From contig DAHXMK010000026.1 in NCBI GenBank assembly GCA_027365515.1, positions 1-7,470 of the forward strand: a DNA stretch of 7,470 nucleotides, given 5' to 3'. The translations under genes and the position numbers were made by a program. Origin of the DNA: Candidatus Aminicenantota bacterium (GTDB lineage Bacteria > Acidobacteriota > UBA4820 > DSQY01). The notes under the pieces were generated by a model, which saw only the letters and a program-made list of their open reading frames with translations, made no database searches and was not told the origin of the DNA. Shown here in pieces: positions 1 through 6,555 of the stretch; within the stretch, counting starts at the first letter, position 1, and every line of letters starts with the position of its first letter.

Positions 1-263
1 CGCACCGGCCTCAGATCAACGCCGAGGTGCTCGGGCAGCCCCACCGCCGACGCGTGCACTACCGTGAGATTGCCGCTCAACATGTTCACCGATTCACCTT
101 TGGAAAAATTGGCGAACGACGACGAAGCCGTGAACCCCGGCATGTTCTGCGCGACGCTCATCACTTCCTGCGCCATGGCCGCACTGCCGAAGAGCCCCGC
201 CACCATAAGACACACAACCGCAGCCGCGAAAGCCGCGCCCCGCCACTCACGCTCCCTCATCAT
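1..263 (-). CDS. N-terminus of a secreted RHS/YD-repeat-like protein (partial, runs off left edge)
   Basis: The frame starts at ATG 263-261 and stays open to the window edge, giving 87 complete codons. The start is supported by GGAGGAG about 6-8 nt upstream; a second ATG follows at once (260-258). Residues 1-31 form a Sec signal peptide: charged start (MMREREWR), hydrophobic core (about 10-26) and an AMA|QE cleavage site after residue 31. The mature N-terminus continues with SGNLTVVHASAVGLPEHLGV and then DLRPVR. A 'GNL-V...-LP...G-DL' opening is typical of bacterial RHS/YD-repeat surface proteins just before their RTYNS-type segment; that assignment is by remembered family pattern. The gene is certain enough, but the RHS call is moderate because no YD repeat lies inside the window. 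It is transcribed in the same direction as the permease at 683-2368 but is separated from it by 419 bp, so it probably has its own promoter. No convincing promoter was found. Confidence 0.66.
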   Translation of the reverse strand, partial: MMREREWRGAAFAAAVVCLMVAGLFGSAAMAQEVMSVAQNMPGFTASSSFANFSKGESVNMLSGNLTVVHASAVGLPEHLGVDLRPV

Positions 264-428
264 CGCACTCTCCTCCGGGCTCGCGCCCGTTCAAGCCAAT
301 GCTTCAAGGACCCCCCGATGTAGATTTGGCCCTGTAAGAAGGTGAGTCAACCACCAAACCCACCGATTGTCAAGTAACCATGGGGATCGGACGTATCACA
401 CATGAAACATCGCCAGCCTCTATCCTGA

Positions 429-444
429 TAGCCCGCGCGGGTTA
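429..444. repeat. G+C palindrome CCCGCGCGGG with imperfect arms
   Basis: The sequence TAGCCCGCGCGGGTTA contains a perfect 10-bp self-complementary core (432-441). The flanks TA/TA also pair, with one G-T mismatch between them. It sits in non-coding DNA of lower G+C and is followed by TTCACC. It could be a protein-binding palindrome or a piece of a dispersed intergenic element. There is no U-tract after it on either strand, so a terminator is unlikely. Confidence 0.4.
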
Positions 445-580
445 TTCACCGCTGAGATGGTGGTGCAGAGAATTGTTGGGTTGCATAAGGTGATACGCCT
501 CTCTGAAATACGCACCACGCAAGATTATAGGCGGCACAAATCAACACCGGACATAGGCCTCTAACTAGAGCCCGCGTCTT

Positions 581-653
581 TCCTCCGTGTCCTTGGCGCT
601 GATGACTGCACCTCGCATCCTTCGCTCTTGTGAACTTGGTGATTTCGTGGTGA
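581..653 (-). repeat. Degenerate CAC/GAAG 9-bp-periodic sequence
   Basis: Read on the minus strand, this stretch contains units such as CCACGAAAT, CACCAAGTT, CACAAGAGC and GAAGGATGC. After a gap comes CCAAGGACACGGAGGA. CAC and (G)AAG words thus recur at about 9-nt steps. The pattern resembles the degenerate CAC-GAAG-rich stretches I remember from intergenic regions of many environmental bacteria, whose function is not established. It lies just downstream of the permease stop and is not coding in any supportable frame. Confidence 0.4.
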
Positions 654-682
654 TGTTCTTTTCTGAGCCTGAGCTATGATGA

Positions 683-2368
683 TTAAGGCTCCAGGGTTCG
701 GAGCCGCCACCAGGCGATGAGGAGCGAAGCGGCGAGCAAAGCGGCGCTTCCTGTTCCTATGGCGAGTACAGCGAGCAGATACTGCGGCGGCGCGCCACCC
801 GAAAGAAGGTTTGTGTAATAGCCATAGACCGGCCTGGCTTCCGCGATGATAAGAGCGGCCACGTATCCCATTGAAAGGGCCATGTAGATGAGCCCCCACG
901 CGCTCATCACCGCCTTGGCCGGGTTCTTCGAGTCGAAGACCGGCGCGATGGAGCCGCATGCCAGCGCGAGGCCGCTCAGGGCCAGCGGAGCGCATAGAGA
1001 AACGAAGAGCGCGAACCCAAGCGCTTCTCCCTCGACGCCGAGGAATCTGTTCGACAGAAAGAGAGTCAACACCGAGAGCGAAGTCAAAGGGACGGCGGTG
1101 AAGAGATACTTCGCCCAAAGATAGCTGAAGGCGCTCACTGGCAGGCTTCTTGAGGCGAAGTAGGCTTGGCCCTCGCTTCCCACGGCGGTGAACGCGAACC
1201 TGCCGGCCACCGAGGCGACGATAAGCCCGAGCGTCGCCAGGTTCCAGAAGCTCACCGCTATTCTGAAGGGGGCGATCTCGCTCGGCATGTACCGGACGTT
1301 CGCCAGATAGATTACGACGAGCGCCGCAAGAATGAAGAGTTGTCCCCATTGGGTGGGATCCCTCGCGAAGAGGAGAATGTCCCGCTTGAGGATTGCCCTT
1401 GAGTTTCTTCCGGCCGGGGTGAAGGCGCACATCGCCGACGCAAAGGCGGGAAGAAGCCGGCGCCTTCCTCCCCCGGCGGCCATATCCTGCCTCTCCTGCG
1501 CCCTGCCGTAGCCCTTTGAATGCCAAAGCCTCAAGAGGATGAACAGCGGAAGCAGACTCGCCGCCAAGAGCAACGCGAGCCTTCCCAACGGGAGCGACAT
1601 CGTGGCGGCCCCATTCTCCGAGCCCGCGACGACGGCTCGCGCGAGCCAGGTCGAAGGCAGCGAAGCCTCGCGGGGAAGCTCTATGGACTTTAGAACTTCG
1701 ACCGACTTCTGGCTGCTTCGAGGGTTGAGAAGAGCTTCCGGCCGCGAGAGCCTCAGAAGTATGACGAGCAGGCAGACCATGACCAGAGTCATGACCGTCA
1801 AAAGCTGGTGGAGCCTCTTGGCGGGAAAGAAACGAGCGAGCAGGACGGTCACTCCGATGCCCCAGCTCGCCGGAATCAGGAGATAAGCCGCCAGCCCGGC
1901 GATGGAAGCGGCGAAGCCAATTGGAGAACCTCCGGCTTGGACGAAGTAGGCCGCCAATACGGGGACGAGAAGCAGGAAGACCATGTAGGAGGCGTTCGCG
2001 GCGGCCTGCCACGACCGGATGAGCCAAATCTTCCACCGCCTTATTGGAAGCACGAGAAGAAGCGACAAGTCATCGTCAAGGTAAAGGTAGGAGAGAGCGC
2101 TCACCGAAGCCGAGAAGAGCACCATCGTGAAGGTGGTGAGAAGGACGAGTCCCATCAGCTTGGCGCAGAGGCCAAGAAGAATGAGCCTCGGGATTTGCGG
2201 GTTGTGTTTCAAGAGAAGATGAAAGACCCGCTCGAAAAAGAAGTAATCGCCAAGGATGAAGAAGAGGCCCGCCGAGCCGAAGAGCGCCAGAAAAAGGGCG
2301 CGCGGCAGCGTCATCGGAAAGAGCCGGTTCATGGCTTGCCTAAGGATCAGCCTAACGTAGGAGCGCAT
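683..2368 (-). CDS. Multi-pass permease of the putative ABC exporter family (ABC-2-like), 561 aa
   Basis: The predicted inner-membrane permease has about 12 hydrophobic segments, near residues 24-45, 62-96, 122-145, 150-181, 187-206, 262-283, 343-361, 370-394, 414-440, 448-472, 485-509 and 529-553. A longer hydrophilic loop lies at about 208-258 and a basic one at 284-330. Family-like motifs are YLYLDDDLSLLLVLPI (94-109), KRDILLFARDPTQW (328-341) and the segment GSEGQAYFASRSLPVSAF followed by a conserved-looking lysine (397-420). These match what I recall of 'putative ABC exporter' permeases (PF16949 type), which work with a separate ATPase to export an unknown substrate. Start ATG 2368 has GGAGG 4 nt upstream. 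No ATPase gene lies upstream or downstream within the window: the upstream neighbour diverges, and downstream is 419 bp of non-coding DNA. The partner must therefore be encoded elsewhere, or the gene is an orphan. The substrate cannot be predicted. Confidence 0.82.
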   Translation of the reverse strand: MRSYVRLILRQAMNRLFPMTLPRALFLALFGSAGLFFILGDYFFFERVFHLLLKHNPQIPRLILLGLCAKLMGLVLLTTFTMVLFSASVSALSYLYLDDDLSLLLVLPIRRWKIWLIRSWQAAANASYMVFLLLVPVLAAYFVQAGGSPIGFAASIAGLAAYLLIPASWGIGVTVLLARFFPAKRLHQLLTVMTLVMVCLLVILLRLSRPEALLNPRSSQKSVEVLKSIELPREASLPSTWLARAVVAGSENGAATMSLPLGRLALLLAASLLPLFILLRLWHSKGYGRAQERQDMAAGGGRRRLLPAFASAMCAFTPAGRNSRAILKRDILLFARDPTQWGQLFILAALVVIYLANVRYMPSEIAPFRIAVSFWNLATLGLIVASVAGRFAFTAVGSEGQAYFASRSLPVSAFSYLWAKYLFTAVPLTSLSVLTLFLSNRFLGVEGEALGFALFVSLCAPLALSGLALACGSIAPVFDSKNPAKAVMSAWGLIYMALSMGYVAALIIAEARPVYGYYTNLLSGGAPPQYLLAVLAIGTGSAALLAASLLIAWWRLRTLEP

Positions 2369-2466
2369 CGCGCCTCCGAATGAAGTTTACCACGCCCCGT
2401 CCTCCCAAAGCCGCGACGCGGCGCAACAAAAAGGCGGCATCTCCCGTAAGTAATCATTTCTGGGCG

Positions 2467-2472
2467 GATAAT
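2467..2472 (+). promoter_or_regulatory. Candidate -10 box for the DUF5916 gene
   Basis: GATAAT matches the sigma-70 -10 consensus at five of six positions and lies 29 bp before the TTG start. This would allow a short leader containing the ribosome binding site. The hexamer about 17 bp upstream (CCGTAA, 2444-2449) is a poor -35 box, so the call rests on the -10 alone. Confidence 0.28.
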
Positions 2473-2491
2473 GAATCCGCTCGCCGCGCCT

Positions 2492-2496
2492 GGAGG
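2492..2496 (+). promoter_or_regulatory. Ribosome binding site that fixes the TTG start at 2502
   Basis: GGAGG, within a longer GGAGGGGG run, lies 5 nt before the TTG at 2502. No in-frame ATG competes: the only nearby ATG (2471) is out of frame. The TTG codon also begins a complete signal peptide, which supports the choice. Confidence 0.7.
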
Positions 2497-2501
2497 GGGA
2501 C

Positions 2502-4742
2502 TTGAACTGGAAAGCAGCGACAGCAGGGCTGGTGATAACCGCTTCGGCGCTCGCCGCCCATGGCCAGCAACCCTCCGGCGAATCCCCCGTCACCATCACC
2601 AGAGCCAGCGCGCCGATAAGCGTTGACGGCGACCTGGACGACCCAGGCTGGCGAGGCGCCACGGAAATCTCAACCTTCTACGACATTGACCCCGGCGACA
2701 GCGTGGCGCCTCCCGTCAAGACATCGGCTTGGATAACTTACGACGAGCACTATTTGTACATCGCCTTCCGCTGCGACGACCCGGACCCAAAGATGATCCG
2801 CGCCCCTTACGTTGACCGCGACACCGTGGGCTCGGACCAGGACTTCGCCGGGCTCTTTCTCGACACTCGCGGGGACGGCCGCTCCGCGCTCGAACTTTTC
2901 GTCAACCCCCGCGGAGTCCACGACGACGGCGTGAAGAACGACGCCACCGGCACCGAGGATTTGTCCCCCGACTTCTTCTGGGATTCGGCGGCCAAGATCA
3001 CGCCGGGCGGCTGGCAGATGGAGATGCGGCTTCCGTTCAGCTCGCTCCGTTACGCGAAGAACGGGCCCCAGACTTGGGGAATCATCCTCTACAGGAACTA
3101 CCCCAGAAAATTCCGCTACCAGATAACGAGCGTCAAGCTTCCCCGAGGCGGCAACTGCCTTCTCTGCCACGAGATGAAACTCATTGGGCTTGAGGCGCTC
3201 CCCTCTTCCAGCCATCTGACCGTCGCCCCCTTCGTCAGCGCCCGCAAGGAGTGGCAGGCCGAGGAGGGCCCAGGCTCTCCGATAGTCTCGGAACCGGCAA
3301 GGTACCGCGCTGGGGTTGACGCGAAGTGGATTCCCAACGCCAACAACGCCCTCGATTTCACTTTCAACCCCGACTTCTCGCAGGTTGAGTCCGACACGGC
3401 GCAGATATCGGTCAACCAGCGCTTCGCTATCTTTTATCCCGAGAAGAGGCCCTTCTTCATGGAGGGGGTTGACCTGCTCGAAACGCCCATCCAGGCCGTT
3501 TATACAAGGACCATGGCCTCCCCGAGGTGGGGCGCTAGGGCAACGGGCCAGGTCTTCGGGACCGATTACACTTTTCTTACCGTTCAGGACCAGGGCGGCG
3601 GCAGCCTCGTGATTCCAGGCCCCCAGTCATCCCAGTTCGTTCCGCTTGACGCCTCCTCGCAGGTGGCCATTCTTCGGGCGCGAAAAAGCTACGGCGGCTC
3701 CTTCGGCGGTTTTTTGATGACGAGCAGGCAGTATGATGGCGGAGGATATGACCGCGTCCTTGGCCCCGACTTCCAGTGGAACCCGAGCGACAAGGACAGG
3801 CTCACCGGCCAGTTTCTCTTGAGCATGACGAAGACTCCCGACCGCCCCGACGTTTTCTCTGGCTGGGATGGGAACTCTTTCAGCGCCTCCGCCCTTTACC
3901 TTTCGTGGGTCCACGGAACCAAAACGTGGAACCTTGCCAGCACCTACCAGGAGGTCGGCGACGGCTTCAGGGCGGATGACGGCTACGTTCCCCAGTCGGG
4001 CTACCGCCAGGCGAAACAGTGGGTGGCCTACGACTTCTACCCTCAAAACGCGTTCTTCAGCAGGGTCGAGCCTTATCTCAATCTTTCTCAAAGCTGGGAG
4101 CGCTCCGGCTCGACGCTCACCGGGAGATGGGCGGCTGGCATCAACGGCAGCGGCAAGCACGGCCTTTACGCCGACATGGCGGTCGTCACGTGGCAACAGC
4201 AGGTTGGAGCGGCACTCCTTCATTTCAGAAACGGGAACTTCACTCTCAACTGGTCCCCCGGCTACCGCATCTCGCACGTTTCGATCTACGGCGACGTGGG
4301 ACAGCAGATTGATTACGACAACGTCACCATCGGCCACGGCGGCACCCTTCAGGCCAGCGTGACCTCGAGGGCGACCGATCACCTCTCCCTGGAATTCGAC
4401 GGCCAGTTCGCCTGGCTCGACGTGAAGGTGAACGGAGCGAGCGGGCGGCTCTACTCCGCCTCCGTAGAAAGGCTTAAGGGGGTCTATACCATCTCCGCGA
4501 GGACATTCCTCCGCGTCATAGCCCAATGGGAAGGAATCAGAAGGAACGTGAATCTCTGCCCCGCCGCCGTCCCGGAGAAAACAGGCGACCTTTCGGGCTC
4601 GTTCCTGTACGCCTACCGGCTGAACTGGCAGACTGTATTCTACCTTGGCTACGGCGACACCCACAGCCTCGCCGAACGCGCCCAGCTCGTCCCTACCGAT
4701 CGCGCCATCTTCTTCAAGGTCTCCTACGCCTTCCAGCGCTGA
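2502..4742 (+). CDS. Secreted CBM9-like / DUF5916 outer-membrane-type protein, 746 aa
   Basis: The product begins at a TTG with a signal peptide (residues 1-21, cleavage before QQPSG). Next comes a CBM9-like beta-sandwich (about 33-225) with the family-like opening ISVDGDLDDPGW (39-50), then a DUF5916 region to the end. DUF5916 hallmarks are FNPDFSQVESD (288-298), EKRPFFMEG (314-322) and YTR...SPRWGARATG after it. The C-terminal half is alternating, aromatic-rich beta-strand sequence ending KVSYAFQR, as expected for an outer-membrane barrel. The length fits the usual 700-900 residues. The molecular function of such proteins is not established; carbohydrate binding is only implied by the CBM9-like domain. 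An unusual point is CLLCH (219-223) at the end of the CBM9-like domain, which matches the CXXCH haem c motif but may be a disulphide or metal pair. It is transcribed alone, divergent from the permease and convergent with the HAD gene (36-bp gap). Confidence 0.87.
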   Translation: MNWKAATAGLVITASALAAHGQQPSGESPVTITRASAPISVDGDLDDPGWRGATEISTFYDIDPGDSVAPPVKTSAWITYDEHYLYIAFRCDDPDPKMIRAPYVDRDTVGSDQDFAGLFLDTRGDGRSALELFVNPRGVHDDGVKNDATGTEDLSPDFFWDSAAKITPGGWQMEMRLPFSSLRYAKNGPQTWGIILYRNYPRKFRYQITSVKLPRGGNCLLCHEMKLIGLEALPSSSHLTVAPFVSARKEWQAEEGPGSPIVSEPARYRAGVDAKWIPNANNALDFTFNPDFSQVESDTAQISVNQRFAIFYPEKRPFFMEGVDLLETPIQAVYTRTMASPRWGARATGQVFGTDYTFLTVQDQGGGSLVIPGPQSSQFVPLDASSQVAILRARKSYGGSFGGFLMTSRQYDGGGYDRVLGPDFQWNPSDKDRLTGQFLLSMTKTPDRPDVFSGWDGNSFSASALYLSWVHGTKTWNLASTYQEVGDGFRADDGYVPQSGYRQAKQWVAYDFYPQNAFFSRVEPYLNLSQSWERSGSTLTGRWAAGINGSGKHGLYADMAVVTWQQQVGAALLHFRNGNFTLNWSPGYRISHVSIYGDVGQQIDYDNVTIGHGGTLQASVTSRATDHLSLEFDGQFAWLDVKVNGASGRLYSASVERLKGVYTISARTFLRVIAQWEGIRRNVNLCPAAVPEKTGDLSGSFLYAYRLNWQTVFYLGYGDTHSLAERAQLVPTDRAIFFKVSYAFQR

Positions 4743-4778
4743 AAATGCCGCCGCGCCTTCCACGGCCAGTCAACCTGA

Positions 4779-5246
4779 TCACGCGCGCAGCGTAGCCGTC
4801 AGGCGCCTAGGGTGGATGAGCAGATCGAGGCCGTCGCGGATATCGGTGACGACCACGCCGGCCACTTTAAGCAGTTCGCCGGCCGCTCCTTCGGGCCCTA
4901 TGACGGCGATGCCCAGCGCGGCTCTCTTGACCATCAGAACATCGTTCATGCCGTTGCCTATGGCGGCTGTCTTGTCCTCGCCAGCCTCCATAACCCTCAG
5001 ATCCTTTTCACCGCCGGAGGTAATCTTCTCAAGCTCGACCGGGAGCCCGGCCAATTCGTTTGCGGCCGTGCCGAACGTATCGGCGGTGAGCACGGTGATC
5101 TTTATCGCCGTTGAGATCGTTTGGAGCCTATCGGCCACCCCCTCGATGAGTTTGCCGTCCCTTGATAGTGTCCCGGTGAAATCGAGGAAAAGATGGTTGA
5201 TGACTAATCTTGGATAGCCTGGACGCTCTATGACAATCTCGTTCAT
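4779..5246 (-). CDS. Small HAD-superfamily protein, 'soluble P-type ATPase' type (COG4087-like), 155 aa
   Basis: This is a single-domain cytoplasmic HAD fold. Motif I is FLDFTGTL with nucleophile Asp22. Its +2 residue is Thr, as in the DKTGT of P-type ATPases, rather than the Asp of typical HAD phosphatases. Motif II is TVLTADTFGTA (about 51-61). The motif III lysine is probably Lys81, 16 residues before the next motif. Motif IV is IGNGMND (96-102). The ends LTADTFGTA and PRRLTATLR match my memory of COG4087 proteins, which resemble the P domain of P-type ATPases without transmembrane or nucleotide-binding domains and have no settled substrate. The length (about 150 aa) is normal. The start codon overlaps the stop of the upstream MFS gene as ATGA (5246-5243), and AGGAG lies 8 nt upstream inside that gene. 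The two are very likely translationally coupled. The gene ends 36 bp from the convergent DUF5916 gene; no clear terminator is visible there. Confidence 0.86.
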   Translation of the reverse strand: MNEIVIERPGYPRLVINHLFLDFTGTLSRDGKLIEGVADRLQTISTAIKITVLTADTFGTAANELAGLPVELEKITSGGEKDLRVMEAGEDKTAAIGNGMNDVLMVKRAALGIAVIGPEGAAGELLKVAGVVVTDIRDGLDLLIHPRRLTATLRA

Positions 5247-6457
5247 GGCTTGTGCTCCTCTTCAAGCCTGACGGCCCTAACGAAAGCAAGAAGCGCAACA
5301 AATCCAGCTCCGGTGAAGATAGCCGCGACTCCGTAAGCCGCCTCGCGCCCGAAGCGGTCGAGGAGGAAGCCGGTCGCGGCGCTCGAAAAAAGATCGCCCG
5401 CCGCGTTCGCCGTCGCGAGCATTCCGAGCGCGTAGGAGCGCGCCCTCTCGGGAATCATCCTAGCCGCGGAAGCCTTCTCGACCGTCTCTTCCACCGCTAT
5501 GTAAGTGCCGCTTATCAGAAAAAGAGGTACGAGCCACCAAAGCCCGCCAGGAAGAAACGCGAGGCCTACATTGAAGATGAAGCCGAGGCCGTAGCCCACG
5601 GCCAGTGTCTTGCCATAGGACCAACGGTCCGCCAGCAACCCGGAAGGAAACGTCATCAGCCCGCTCACGGCGTTGTGAAGCACGTATAGAAGGACCGGCA
5701 CCGCCAGAAGCGCCGCTCCGGCGTGAGGCGGCAGGCGGCGGGAACCCTCCAGGATCAGGAATGTCCTCGAAAAATCGCCCATGCCGAAGAGCATCACCAC
5801 GGCCAAGAAGGCCCAAAAGCGGCCGGGCAGCGGCGGCCGCGCGGCGACCTCCGCCATCTCATCGCGGCTCTTGCGCCGCTCCTTGACAAGGAATGCGACT
5901 GCGGCGACCGCGCCTAATCCAGGAATGAGCGTAATGAGGAAAATTTGCGGAAGCGTGAAAGCCACGCCGACGAAAATGGCCGCCAGCAAGGGGCCGATGA
6001 CGGCTCCGGCCATATCGCCCGCCCGTTCCAAGCCGAAGGCTTTGCCGTAGTCCCTAGGCTCCACGGCGCTTGCCATCATCGAATCCCTCAGCGGCCCCCT
6101 GAAGCCACGCCCCAACCAGGCAACTGTCCGAAGTACAATGAACGGCGGGGCGGTCACGGCGAAGGCGAAAGCGCCGACGCAAGCGGTCGTCAGGCCGTAG
6201 CACCATGCGGTAATCCCCTTCTTCGCCCGAAGCCTCTGGCCCGCTATCCCGGAAATCCACTTTGCCAGCGACGCGCCAACATCCGCGATTCCCTCGATAA
6301 TGCCAAGCACCGAGGCGCCAAGGCCAAGCGATTGAAGGTAGAGGGGAAGCACCGCGGTCGCCATTTCGTGGCTCGCGTCGCTTAAAAGGCTTGCCAGCGA
6401 AAAGCCGAGGACCGTGCGGTTGCGCCAGGAGGAACCTCTCTTCTCTTCGTCCATCAT
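5243..6457 (-). CDS. Major facilitator superfamily (MFS) transporter, about 404 aa
   Basis: This inner-membrane secondary transporter has about 12 helices in two six-helix halves split by a basic loop (KERRKSRDE region). Numbers below count from the start used here. Family-like features are LASLLSDASHEM in helix 1 (21-32), a degenerate motif A after helix 2 (SGIAGQRLRAKKG, 69-81) and LGRGFRGPLRDSMMA (115-129). The latter is followed by GKAFGLERAGDMAGAVIGPL, typical of the MFS subgroup with GKGxRTxPRDAL and GRAFGxHRAxDTxGAxxGPLLA motifs. The second-half motif A is SGLLADRWSYGK. The substrate cannot be inferred. Start 6457 (ATGATG) is preferred because GGGAGAG lies just upstream; an in-frame ATG at 6508 would add 17 polar residues but lacks a ribosome binding site. 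The gene heads an operon with the HAD gene, overlapping it by 4 bp (ATGA). It diverges from the repeat protein at 6673. Confidence 0.9.
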   Translation of the reverse strand: MMDEEKRGSSWRNRTVLGFSLASLLSDASHEMATAVLPLYLQSLGLGASVLGIIEGIADVGASLAKWISGIAGQRLRAKKGITAWCYGLTTACVGAFAFAVTAPPFIVLRTVAWLGRGFRGPLRDSMMASAVEPRDYGKAFGLERAGDMAGAVIGPLLAAIFVGVAFTLPQIFLITLIPGLGAVAAVAFLVKERRKSRDEMAEVAARPPLPGRFWAFLAVVMLFGMGDFSRTFLILEGSRRLPPHAGAALLAVPVLLYVLHNAVSGLMTFPSGLLADRWSYGKTLAVGYGLGFIFNVGLAFLPGGLWWLVPLFLISGTYIAVEETVEKASAARMIPERARSYALGMLATANAAGDLFSSAATGFLLDRFGREAAYGVAAIFTGAGFVALLAFVRAVRLEEEHKP

Positions 6458-6460
6458 TTC

Positions 6461-6467
6461 CTCTCCC
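6461..6467 (-). promoter_or_regulatory. Ribosome binding site supporting the MFS start at 6457
   Basis: The minus strand reads GGGAGAGGAA directly before ATGATG (6457-6452). This gives GGAG a 5-nt spacing to the first ATG, or GAGG a 5-nt spacing to the second (6454). The upstream in-frame ATG at 6508 has no purine-rich box before it. The true start is therefore 6457 or 6454. Confidence 0.6.
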
Positions 6468-6472
6468 GTTTC

Positions 6473-6478
6473 ATTGTA
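6473..6478 (-). promoter_or_regulatory. Candidate -10 box for the MFS-HAD operon
   Basis: The minus strand carries TACAAT, a five-of-six match to the sigma-70 -10 consensus. It would place the transcription start near 6466, just before the ribosome binding site. No good -35 hexamer lies 16-18 bp upstream, as expected only if an activator helps. The CRP-like palindrome at 6531-6546 would be centred about 72 bp upstream of that start. Confidence 0.25.
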
Positions 6479-6530
6479 CTCCACCGAAAAGATTCTTGGC
6501 CTGGCCATGCATCAGTTGCCAATTTCATTT

Positions 6531-6546
6531 TGTGACCCGCGTCACG
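6531..6546. promoter_or_regulatory. CRP/FNR-family-like operator palindrome in the divergent spacer
   Basis: TGTGA-CCCGCG-TCACG matches the CRP pattern TGTGA-N6-TCACA except for the last base. Inside it GTGAC-N4-GTCAC is perfectly symmetric. It lies in the non-coding spacer between the MFS operon and the repeat-protein gene, 10 bp before a perfect TTGACA on the plus strand (6556-6561). The position suits control of either or both genes by a CRP/FNR-family regulator, but no such regulator gene is in the window. Confidence 0.42.
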
Positions 6547-6555
6547 GCGAATTGC

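Larger units (their letters stand above)
264..682. other. 419-bp intergenic region without a supportable gene
   Basis: This spacer lies between the stop of the permease and the start of the RHS-like gene, both on the minus strand. Its central part (about 350-560) is visibly richer in A+T than the flanking genes, and no frame has a ribosome binding site with plausible coding content. It holds a palindrome at 429-444 and a degenerate repeat at 581-653, listed separately. A perfect minus-strand TATAAT lies at 529-524, but no -35 box sits at a workable distance. A minus-strand TTGACA and TTGACT occur in about 343-373, again without a good -10. The region could hold the RHS-like gene's promoter or remnants of a decayed element. 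Confidence 0.6.
2369..2501. other. Divergent intergenic spacer between the permease and the DUF5916 gene
   Basis: This 133-bp spacer must carry the promoters for both divergent genes. It contains a small inverted repeat, GCCGC-GAC-GCGGC (2410-2422). The plus strand has a good -10 candidate at 2467-2472. On the minus strand the best -10 candidate is TAAACT close to the permease start, without a good -35 box. No terminator or operator is evident. Confidence 0.5.

Noticed and set aside
524..529. Perfect minus-strand TATAAT as promoter for the RHS-like gene
   Set aside because: There is no -35 hexamer or extended -10 at a suitable distance, and it is about 260 bp from the start codon in an A+T-richer block where such words arise by chance.
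687..705. Hairpin GGCTCC-N7-GGAGCC at the end of the permease gene, considered as a terminator
   Set aside because: It lies within the last codons and is not followed by a U-tract on the transcribed strand.
561..2036. Long minus-strand open frame overlapping the permease gene in another frame
   Set aside because: It is rich in Arg, Gly, Pro and Ser, has no family resemblance or membrane pattern, and lies over a well-supported 12-helix permease. Long shadow frames are common in G+C-rich DNA.
1808..2383. Plus-strand open frame coding for a highly charged protein
   Set aside because: Its Lys/Glu/Arg-rich product is the complement of hydrophobic permease helices; no ribosome binding site or family match was seen.
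3627..4763. Long minus-strand open frame antisense to the DUF5916 gene
   Set aside because: It has no recognisable domain or ribosome binding site, and the opposite strand carries clear DUF5916 motifs and a barrel-like C-terminus.
4743..4778. Possible bidirectional terminator between the convergent genes
   Set aside because: The 36-bp gap contains no stable inverted repeat with flanking T or A runs, only short G+C words and a TGATCA palindrome at its edge.
6458..6508. N-terminal extension of the MFS transporter to ATG 6508
   Set aside because: There is no ribosome binding site before 6508 and the added residues are polar and unlike MFS N-termini. The ATGATG at 6457 has a good box just upstream.
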